This document shows positions 6,836-12,983 of a stretch of 12,983 nucleotides of DNA, one piece after another (within the stretch, counting starts at the first letter, position 1; every line of letters begins with the position of its first letter). The position numbers and the translations under genes are program-made. Below the pieces are notes generated by a model. That model had not been told where the DNA came from. It did no database searches and saw only the letters and a list, made by a program, of their open reading frames with translations. Source of the stretch: Podila epigama (lineage: Eukaryota; Mortierellomycota; Mortierellomycetes; Mortierellales; Mortierellaceae); assembly GCA_015679605.1 (NCBI GenBank), contig JAAAVE010000200.1, positions 10,727 through 23,709 of the forward strand. Direction: 5' to 3'.

Positions 6836-8904
6836 TTAGTACAAGACGCGAGTGACAATGTTGGTGGGGGTTTCGCTGACACGCTGGTAAATATCTTGAA
6901 TCTGTTCTGGGGTCACGTCCGAAATATCAGCCATGAGATAGGCAATCTTGCCCTTGGAATCCGAGAACTGCTTGTCGACATTGTGTTCCGCCAAGATGTT
7001 GGTGATACGGAGCAAGACACCTGGAACGTTGGCGTGAGTGTAGCAGAGACGAATCGAGTTTTCTTCGTCACGGATAGCACGCAGGTCGACTTCAGGGAAG
7101 TTGACAGCACCAATGGAGGTACCGTTGTTGATGAATTTGATGAGTGCTTGCGAGACTTCGATACCAATCATCGACTGAGCCTCTTCGGTCGAGCCACCAA
7201 TGTGAGGGGTCAAGAGCGTGTTGGGGCAGCCCTGGAGCTCAGACTCAAAGAACTTGCCGTTGGCGGCAGGCTCCTTGGGGAAGACATCGACGGCAGCACC
7301 GCCGAGATGGCCGGCGCGGAGAGCCTTGGCAAGGGCAGGGATCTGGACGACAGTACCACGGGAAGCGTTGATGAGGAAAGAGCCCTTCTTCATCTTGTTG
7401 AGCTCGTGCTCGCCGATCATGTTCTTGGTCTCTTCGGTCTCGGGGACGTGCAATGTGACAAAGTCCGAGACCTCGAGGAGCTCATCCAACGAGCTGACCT
7501 GCTTGGATGTGCCCAGAGGCATCAATGGCACGACATCGTGGAAGAACACGCGCATACCCATAGACTCTGCAAGGACCGACAGCTGCGAGCCAATATGTCC
7601 ATAACCAACAATTCCTGTTCAGTGGAGGATCGGAAAGTGAGCAAAGTGTGAGTAAGTGAGTATGGATGTGAACGTGTGACAAAAGCAATCTTTGCTTTTT
7701 CCCAGAAGGTAGCAAGCAGGGTGCAGGATCGACAAAAATATATGTATGAAAAGACAAAACACACATACCAAGAGTCTTGCCACGGATTTCGTAGCAGTTG
7801 GCCGAAACCTTTGACCAGATACCCTGGTGCATCTCATTGTTACGATCACCCAACTGTCTCGACAACAGAACAATCTCTGCAATGACAAGTTCAGCGACAG
7901 AGCGCGAGTTGGAGAAGGGAGAGTTGAAGACAGCGATACCCTTCTGCGCAGCAACCTCGAGATCGACCTGGTTCGTTCCGATGCAGAAGCATCCAATGAC
8001 TCCGAGTTTCTCGGCAGCGTCCAAGACCTTCTTTGTCAACTTTGTCTTTGAACGAATGCCGATACAGTGCACATCACGGATCTTTTCGATCAAAGCATCT
8101 TCAGCCAAAGCCTTTGCATATGTCTCGACCTATACAAGATTTTTGGGGAAGGGAGATGAAAAGATTTTTGATTAGACTTCTGTGTTTGTGAGAAAGATAA
8201 GGGCCCAAATGTCCATCAATCCTTTTTGTCCAACAGTAAGAAAATCGCACTCTCCGTATGACAAGTGTTATTGTTGTTGTTTTCTTTTTTTTTTTTTTTT
8301 TGTTTCCAGAAGTAAAAAAGCTTTGGTCTTTTCTGATCTTTTCTGATAGAGACCTCCTTTTTTTTGTGCGTGGCATATGCGCTAGCTTAGATCCGTTAGA
8401 TCATCTTTTTTTTTTCTTCTTTTTTGCTTTTCCTTAACTTTTGCTTTGCTTTGCTTTTGCTTTGCTTTTTTTTTCTATCTCTACTCGCTCCTCCCTTCCT
8501 TCTTTCATCCTTTTTTATCTGCCTGTGCTGTTTCCTTTTTTTTCCCTTGATATCTTTCACTGATAAGGACAAAAACAGTAACAAAGGAAACACAAAAAAG
8601 ACAGAGAAGATTTTTTGGGAAAAAAAAAGAACAAAAAATTTACCTGGTAGCCTTGAGCACGCAAAGCAGTGACAGCAGTCTCGTTCACATTTTCGAGCAA
8701 AAGGATCTTGATGTTGGCAGTGTTGAAGGGCTTGAGGACCTTGACACGGCTGGATCCGCCAAAGGATCCTTGACGCTCACGAGTCGAGGAAGGTGTGACA
8801 ACAGCAACTGGTGGCGCAAGCTCGTTGCTGCCAGGGGTGTTGGGTGCCGTCGTGGCGGTCAAAGTAGAACCGGAGGGAGTGCCGGGTGCGTTTGTGGCGG
8901 GCAT
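6836..8904 (-). CDS. D-3-phosphoglycerate dehydrogenase (serine biosynthesis)
   Basis: Spliced model complement join(6836..7614, 7769..8129, 8644..8904) gives 466 residues, close to yeast Ser3 (469). It oxidises 3-phosphoglycerate to 3-phosphohydroxypyruvate with NAD+, the first committed step of serine synthesis; cytosolic. Residues 1-52 are Pro/Ser/Thr-rich with an RxxS site (Ser47). The substrate-binding domain contains GCFCIGTNQVDLE and FNSPFSNSRSVAEL. The NAD-binding motif GYGHIG is at 211-216. Catalytic residues are Arg293 (NASRGT), Glu322 (FPKEP) and His346 (LTPHIGG). A C-terminal ACT domain (about 395-466, NVPGVL...YLMADI) suggests allosteric regulation, probably by serine as in relatives. 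All key residues are present and every junction keeps frame. The ATG at 8904 is preferred because upstream sequence is CT-rich leader, although the frame stays open to an ATG at 9093. Confidence 0.95.
7615..7768 (-). other. PGDH intron 2 (154 nt)
   Basis: On the minus strand: donor GTATGT, acceptor AACAG, phase 1. Splicing rebuilds Gly208 and joins RGKTL to GIVGYGHIG, exactly as the conserved dinucleotide-binding motif requires. Confidence 0.92.
8130..8643 (-). other. PGDH intron 1 (514 nt)
   Basis: On the minus strand: donor GTAAAT, acceptor TATAG, phase 0, joining RAQGYQ to VETYAKAL. It is the longest complete intron here. Its interior (about 8400-8550) is pyrimidine-rich on the + strand and so purine-rich in the PGDH transcript, with repeated GCTTT/CTTTG units. 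Retention leads quickly to a stop. Confidence 0.88.
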
Positions 8905-9022
8905 GGTTGGAATATATGTGTGTGAATGGGGGTGAGTGAGTGAGTGAGTGTGAGTTGAGAATGAGAAAAAGATGGAGAAGCTAAAGAGCGCAATGTAAAG
9001 GGAATGAGGTTTCTTTTTTTCC

Positions 9023-9030
9023 TTTTTATA
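9023..9030 (-). promoter_or_regulatory. TATA-like box of PGDH
   Basis: On the minus strand the sequence reads CATATAAAAAGG, a good TATA-box match, 119-126 nt upstream of the chosen PGDH ATG. Between it and the ATG lies a CT-rich leader with four CTCA units (8933-8948). Confidence 0.45.
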
Positions 9031-9116
9031 TGGTCGCGGGTGTAAAAAAAGGAAAAAGGTCAAGGTGCAGAGAGCGGCGATGGTGACTGGCATTTTGTAG
9101 CAGTTGGCCGTTTGAA

Positions 9117-9129
9117 CACCCAATGGGTG
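9117..9129. promoter_or_regulatory. CCAAT box within a 5-bp palindrome
   Basis: CACCC-AAT-GGGTG contains CCAAT at 9120-9124 in + orientation, about 216 nt upstream of the PGDH ATG. CCAAT is the binding site of the Hap2/3/5 (NF-Y) complex. The flanking inverted repeat may be incidental. Confidence 0.35.
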
Positions 9130-9165
9130 CCTTAATTGCGGAGCTGGATTTCTTTTTTTTTATGC

Positions 9166-9172
9166 TGACTCA
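9166..9172. promoter_or_regulatory. TGACTCA, Gcn4/CPC1-type site
   Basis: A perfect TGACTCA heptamer, the consensus of the bZIP regulator Gcn4 (CPC1/CpcA in filamentous fungi), lies about 262 nt upstream of the PGDH start codon. PGDH is an amino-acid biosynthetic gene, so the location fits cross-pathway (general amino-acid) control. Confidence 0.55.
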
Positions 9173-9199
9173 AAAGGGTTCTTTCCCTTTGGGAGCGAA

Positions 9200-10360
9200 T
9201 AATTCTCCTTTTGGATGATGACCTTTAGTCCATTTTGCTTGGCCTGGGCTTTTTTCTTTTTTTTGCTGTTTGTTGTTTGTTTGTTGTTGCAAAGTGTCCC
9301 AAGTGTCCAACAACACTCACCCACAGTTCTTGTGCAGCACAGCATCCCTTCCCACTCACGTCAGATTACCCCATGGACTATCGATGATACATCATGACTA
9401 CAGCAAAAACACATTTGACATTTGTTTTGTGTGTGTATGTGTGTCTGTGTGTGCTTATGAGACTGTCCATGATTTATACATGTAAAAAGTGAGTGTCTGT
9501 TTCTCATCCATCTCTTTGAAAATAAATATACATGTACAGAAATAAAAAAGCACATCATCAATCTGTTCTCTCTATTCTCTGTCCGTCGCTTTATTGCTTT
9601 TGGTCTAATCTGCGGAGAAAACGAGATCACGATAGCCGTTTTATTTTTCACAAGTCACTTTTTATGTTTTAAGCTTTATTAATTATTTCTTTTGCTTTTA
9701 GCTTGTTTCTTGGTTGTTGTTGAGACCATGGTCTACGGATTGGTTTGCTGGTGACAGACAAGGACAATAACGGTGGTGATGATGGTAAGGATGTCTGAAC
9801 CATCTTCAAACATACTCTAGAATAGGTATGTTGTGCACAAATAGAAAAGTTACTGAGAAGGAATAAAATTCAATCCAGTGAGAAACTTGATCCTCCCCCC
9901 CCCCACCTCCCCCCAACTACAGTTCTCTGGGAGCACATGTCAATATTCAAAAATTAAAGAGTCATCACATCTTTGACCAATGTGTGGGGGAAGGGGAAAA
10001 AAGAAGGAAAAAAAAAAAAGGGGACACGGCGGAGTTTTCATATCGCTTATCTATGATTCTCAAAAAGTTCAAAAAAGGAAGTCGATATTTTCTGGGGAAA
10101 TGAATTTTTTTTTATATATTGTCTATACTTTTTTTTGAGTATTTCATGGTATTCTACAAGATGGAAATAAAAAGAGCAAGTTGGAAAAGCAAAGTAAAGC
10201 AAACGACGAAGGGATAAAAAGAGAAAAAGGTAACAATAAAAAGCAACTATGAGGATGAGAGAGAGGATGAGGGTAAAACATATAAGATACAGATACAGAG
10301 TAAAAAAAGAAAAAGGAAAAAGAAAAAGAAAAAGTATGGCCAGGGTAAGTGATAAATATC
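9200..10360. other. Non-coding spacer: distal PGDH promoter and phosphodiesterase 3' UTR
   Basis: I find no gene here. Contents: T-rich and TTG-repeat DNA at about 9240-9290; a TG microsatellite at about 9427-9453; a 10-bp direct repeat TATACATGTA at 9475-9484 and 9527-9536; an A/G-rich block at about 10150-10335 that is T/C-rich in the phosphodiesterase transcript and directly follows its stop. Minus-strand AATAAA hexamers occur only far from the stop (for example the complement of 9590-9595), so the poly(A) site is unclear. Confidence 0.6.
9895..9914 (-). other. C10-A-CC-T-C6 tract (G-rich on minus strand)
   Basis: The minus strand carries runs of six and ten G separated by only four bases, enough G-tracts to permit a G-quadruplex. 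It lies 447-466 nt past the phosphodiesterase stop, possibly within its 3' UTR, or in the distal PGDH promoter. Confidence 0.4.
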
Positions 10361-12913
10361 TTAGCGAGTCTGGGTCCCAAGAGAAGACTCGGTAGCTGCA
10401 GAGATAGTTATAGTCTCATATTTGGGTTGTGCCGACAATGGTGGCATTGGCAGCGACGAAGATGCGGGCGATGGAACAGTAGTTCCCACGACACATCCAA
10501 TCTCGCCGTCATGTCCAGATTCGGACATCACAACTGTCGGAATCAACATCGTCGACCCTTTCATCTTCCCAGGCTCTGCTGCGTTAGGATTTGAGTGCAG
10601 CCCAGTGCTCTCCGTGGTTGCTAATGTCGTCGTCGGGACTACCACCTGAGAGCTTGGCCGCGGGATATCCTCCACACAGTTGTCAAGAGGGCCACAGCCT
10701 GAACGATCCACCCGACCTCCTTTCGATCCAAACAGTCCTTCATGACCCCATCCATACCGACCACTGCCCATCATCACAGCCGGAGTGCTGCTTCGCGAGC
10801 CAGAGTGGCCGTTCGGAGGGTGAGGGACTGTTTGCGAGACGCGTGGCTGACCAGAGTGGAACATACTCATTACCGGAAGAGCGGGCTGATCCCCTTCTCC
10901 TTCAACCTCATTCCCTTTCTTCCTTCCTCCACCTCCAGCCATCGTATCCAATGGTGTTGCGGTGAGAATAGAAGTGGGCACTGTGGTTGTAGCTGTAGCT
11001 GTGGCTGTGGCTGTAGTAGCGCCCATGGCAATAGAAGCCATAGCAGGAGGACTCGCCGTGAAGGTCGCTATTTCTGTGGCTTTGGACTCTGCCGTCGAGG
11101 GGTTCGACGCTAATGTGGCATGTTGAGGTGGAGTAGCGGTAGTGATCGCTGTCGTTGTTGTCACTGTCGTCGGGGGTATATTTCCACCATCGCGCTGATG
11201 GTCCCACATGCGCCCAAAGTCTCGTTCCGCATCATTCAACATCACATATCCGTCCCCGTATTCCTGGCGGATACTCGGGTGGTTGTTCTCCAACTGGAGA
11301 CTGCCATGGCGCCTATGGCGGTACCGAGACCACAGCGTCTCGCTTTCAGAGTACTTTGGCAGTGATGCTCCACCTGCGCTGCTCCCTCCGCCTCCTCCTG
11401 GCCCTCCTCCTCCTGGCCCTCCTACTCCTGCTACTGGACCTACTTTCGTGGTCGCAGTTACATTCGAGTTCTCTACACTCGAGGTACTCGACGCTGGACT
11501 CGTCAAATTCGATGTCACTGCCGCATCCTTGCCCGCCTGTGCCGCTTCTCGTTTCAAGACAGACACAATCGCCTCCTGTGATAGAACTGACTTGCCAATT
11601 GCTTGAAACGATCGAGGATGAGAATGTAGATTATGTAAACAGGATGATAACGACCGCCCTGATAATGATCGCTTTATCTTTCGTATCATATGGCTCTGAT
11701 GCGCTTCCGTATTGGTCGAATGCCGAAGTCGACGATGCGGTACACGCTGCGGCCGCGTGTCATCCAGCACAAGCACTCCTGCTGCCACCGACACCCTCCG
11801 ACCCGTGCCAAGATGCTGAGGCAAAGGTGAACTCGGGCGACGGTCGTCGCCAAGATGCAGCGTCTTGTCAAGTGAACTATTGGCATCCGTGCCTGCCTGT
11901 TGCGAGGCTGCCAGGAGTTGTTGCCACTGTGCTCTGTTGCTCATCAAGTTGGCCAAGAATGGTGACGCCTCAGGCAGGAACTCGCAAAAGCTCTCAAAGT
12001 AAGGCTGCACCACAAAGTCGCAGAACCCAATTGAAATCTGGGGTTGATTATGCTGGTCCCGGTCCATGTTGGGTGAGACGGGTAAATCCTGTGCCTTCTC
12101 AATGTCTCCTTGACGGAAAAATTCGTGGACAACGAGGTCAGACCAATGCTTGCAGAGTGCCCATGGCTTAATAGCATTCGAGATGTCGGCCGCATGTAGG
12201 AGGCAGTTGCTCAGGTTTTGCCGGAGTTCTGGTGTCAAATCTGAGGGCGATCGGCTGTCCATACTGGGTAGAGTTTGTGTAGAATCATCCGACGCGTCTG
12301 ATGCCTGAGAACAGTCCGAGTTGGTGGAAGCAATCGAGGATTGGCGGCGATGATTAGAGACGGGACATTCGAACCTAGCCCTCATCGAGTCCCGTGCACT
12401 GTTATCATTATTGTTGTCGGCCAGGGTAGTGGAAGTTGAAGAGGAATGACATTGAGATTGGGCGTGGGCGTGGGTGTGGGAGCAAAGTTTAGAGTGCAAG
12501 TGCACTGGCTCCCTTGGGGACGATGGTTTGTCCATCTCACTATCGGACTCGGATTCGACCTCGGACTCGGATCCTGATTCGGATTCTGACTCGCCATCCG
12601 AGCTGTTTGGGCTAGAGGCTGGACTCGATGTGAACTCGATGAGCGCATTGAGGTTGTTGAGCATATCATAGTGGAAAGACATGTCAGTGGCCATGATGGC
12701 CTTGACCATGGCCTCGCGCATACTGGCGTCAGTGGCCTGGTTGCCTTCTGGCAACATTGCCTCTGGTGACTTTTCAATGTTTCGGAAGAGCGAGTGTTTT
12801 GTGACTAGTTCCATTGCCAGCGAGCACGAGTACTTTTCAAGGACCGAGGTCTCTCCGTGTTGCTTTACCAACTCAGTCTTGGCGTTGACTTGAAAGAGGT
12901 TATTGAGACCAGG
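10361..12913 (-). CDS. Class I cyclic-nucleotide phosphodiesterase, C-terminal exon (partial)
   Basis: This 850-residue terminal exon hydrolyses 3',5'-cyclic nucleotides by family membership (cAMP most likely in a fungus). It starts, after a CAG acceptor, at PGLNN, the residues that follow the HDxxH metal motif; that motif and the N-terminus are in exons beyond the window. Numbering from the exon start: PGLNNLFQVN (1-10), TSVLEKYSCS (22-31), ATDMSFH (75-81), metal-ligand Asp243 in HAADISN, WSDLVVHEFFRQGD (257-270), IGFCDFVVQP (295-304), SNRAQW (325-330). The catalytic domain ends near 335. Residues about 95-225 are a Ser/Asp/Glu- and His-rich insert inside the domain. The tail (336-850) is Ser/Thr/Gly-rich and probably disordered. 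The usual ENHH and the purine-contacting Gln are replaced (EKYS; Ser294). No 5' start is visible. A regulator of cAMP/PKA signalling is the likely role. Confidence 0.9.
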   Translation of the reverse strand, partial: PGLNNLFQVNAKTELVKQHGETSVLEKYSCSLAMELVTKHSLFRNIEKSPEAMLPEGNQATDASMREAMVKAIMATDMSFHYDMLNNLNALIEFTSSPASSPNSSDGESESESGSESEVESESDSEMDKPSSPREPVHLHSKLCSHTHAHAQSQCHSSSTSTTLADNNNDNSARDSMRARFECPVSNHRRQSSIASTNSDCSQASDASDDSTQTLPSMDSRSPSDLTPELRQNLSNCLLHAADISNAIKPWALCKHWSDLVVHEFFRQGDIEKAQDLPVSPNMDRDQHNQPQISIGFCDFVVQPYFESFCEFLPEASPFLANLMSNRAQWQQLLAASQQAGTDANSSLDKTLHLGDDRRPSSPLPQHLGTGRRVSVAAGVLVLDDTRPQRVPHRRLRHSTNTEAHQSHMIRKIKRSLSGRSLSSCLHNLHSHPRSFQAIGKSVLSQEAIVSVLKREAAQAGKDAAVTSNLTSPASSTSSVENSNVTATTKVGPVAGVGGPGGGGPGGGGGSSAGGASLPKYSESETLWSRYRHRRHGSLQLENNHPSIRQEYGDGYVMLNDAERDFGRMWDHQRDGGNIPPTTVTTTTAITTATPPQHATLASNPSTAESKATEIATFTASPPAMASIAMGATTATATATATTTVPTSILTATPLDTMAGGGGRKKGNEVEGEGDQPALPVMSMFHSGQPRVSQTVPHPPNGHSGSRSSTPAVMMGSGRYGWGHEGLFGSKGGRVDRSGCGPLDNCVEDIPRPSSQVVVPTTTLATTESTGLHSNPNAAEPGKMKGSTMLIPTVVMSESGHDGEIGCVVGTTVPSPASSSLPMPPLSAQPKYETITISAATESSLGTQTR
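10985..11023 (-). repeat. Ala-Thr dipeptide repeat in phosphodiesterase tail
   Basis: Hexamer-like repeats (GCTGTG/GCTGTA on the + strand) encode alternating Ala-Thr residues (exon residues 631-643). A simple in-frame microsatellite in a disordered tail. Confidence 0.85.
11384..11428 (-). repeat. Glycine-rich coding repeat in phosphodiesterase tail
   Basis: GGN-codon repeats encode a Gly/Pro-only stretch (exon residues 496-510), a flexible linker. It is the sense-strand counterpart of a CCT/CTC-rich + strand segment. Confidence 0.85.
12239..12631 (-). other. Low-complexity insert inside the phosphodiesterase domain
   Basis: Exon residues 95-225 separate two conserved catalytic-domain blocks. 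The insert holds an alternating Ser/Glu/Asp run (107-128; 12530-12595), a His-rich patch (HLH...HTHAH, 138-150) and a Ser-rich stretch. The Ser-acidic run is a typical CK2-like phosphorylation context (inference). No GT..AG intron removing it is apparent, and the frame is open throughout. Confidence 0.75.
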
Positions 12914-12983
12914 CTGGATATGATTGTACATTATCATTTTATGAGATGTTAGTATGCAAAGGCGAGACAACAGTCACCTCCCC
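12914..12983 (-). other. 3' part of a phosphodiesterase intron (runs off the window)
   Basis: On the minus strand a perfect TACTAAC branch site (complement of 12948-12954) lies about 35 nt before the acceptor ATCCAG at 12914, with no AG in between. The residue before the junction should be the His of HDxxH. No CAC/CAT followed by a GT donor is visible in the remaining bases, so the donor lies beyond the right edge. Confidence 0.85.

Noticed and set aside
6803-7651. 282-codon open frame on the + strand opposite PGDH exon 3
   Set aside because: It mirrors a strongly conserved minus-strand coding exon and shows no domain; a codon-bias shadow.
8328-8347. Tandem TTTTCTGAT repeat in PGDH intron 1 as part of a box C/D snoRNA
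   Set aside because: No paired C box (RTGATGA) and D box (CTGA) with terminal stem was found on the sense strand of the intron.
11155-12171. 338-codon open frame on the + strand opposite the phosphodiesterase
   Set aside because: The minus strand carries clear phosphodiesterase motifs through this stretch; the + frame is low-complexity Leu/Ser-rich shadow.
2715-12913. The three genes as a functional cluster or operon-like system
   Set aside because: The genes differ in orientation, have their own introns and promoters, and belong to separate pathways. Co-function in nutrient signalling is plausible but not shown by the sequence.
12914-12970. Treating the ATG at 12970 as the phosphodiesterase start
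   Set aside because: A TACTAAC branch site and CAG acceptor lie between it and the first conserved residues, and the essential HDxxH motif would be missing. It is intron read-through; the gene starts outside the window.

Overview
The window looks like nuclear DNA of a filamentous fungus, most likely an early-diverging one (Mucoromycota/Mortierellomycota type). The signs are short GT..AG spliceosomal introns with yeast-like branch sites (one perfect TACTAAC), pyrimidine-rich leaders and trailers, abundant poly(A)/poly(T) runs, long low-complexity protein tails, and fungal-style gene families. The phylum is an inference from style; no rRNA or other marker gene is present. I see no bacterial, viral or recognisable transposon genes.

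Layout. Positions 1-2714 hold no gene I can support: A/T homopolymers, CT-rich repeats, a 14-bp palindrome, a pair of E-boxes and, at the right end, the promoter/leader of the first gene. Positions 2715-6309 (+) encode an 874-residue CaMKK-type protein kinase in six exons. It has an Arg/Gly/Pro-rich insert, a calmodulin-binding-like segment and a long acidic tail. Positions 6310-6835 are the facing 3' UTRs of two convergent genes. Positions 8904-6836 (-) encode a complete 466-residue D-3-phosphoglycerate dehydrogenase (serine biosynthesis) in three exons. Its upstream region has a TATA-like box, a CCAAT box and a perfect TGACTCA (Gcn4/CPC1-type) site. Positions about 9200-10360 are non-coding (promoter edge, 3' UTR of the next gene, a C10 tract). 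Positions 12913-10361 (-) are the last exon of a class I cyclic-nucleotide phosphodiesterase; its upstream exons lie beyond the right edge.

Together, a CaMKK/SNF1-activating-type kinase, a cAMP phosphodiesterase and an amino-acid biosynthesis enzyme all belong to nutrient and stress physiology. They are separate eukaryotic transcription units, and nothing in the sequence shows that they act as one system. The most interesting points are: the CaMKK architecture, with an intron whose retention would remove the putative autoinhibitory tail; the phosphodiesterase, with a large Ser/acidic/His-rich insert inside its catalytic domain and unusual residues at two normally conserved sites; and the Gcn4-type site at the serine-biosynthesis gene. 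I did not find convincing evidence of a wholly new system.
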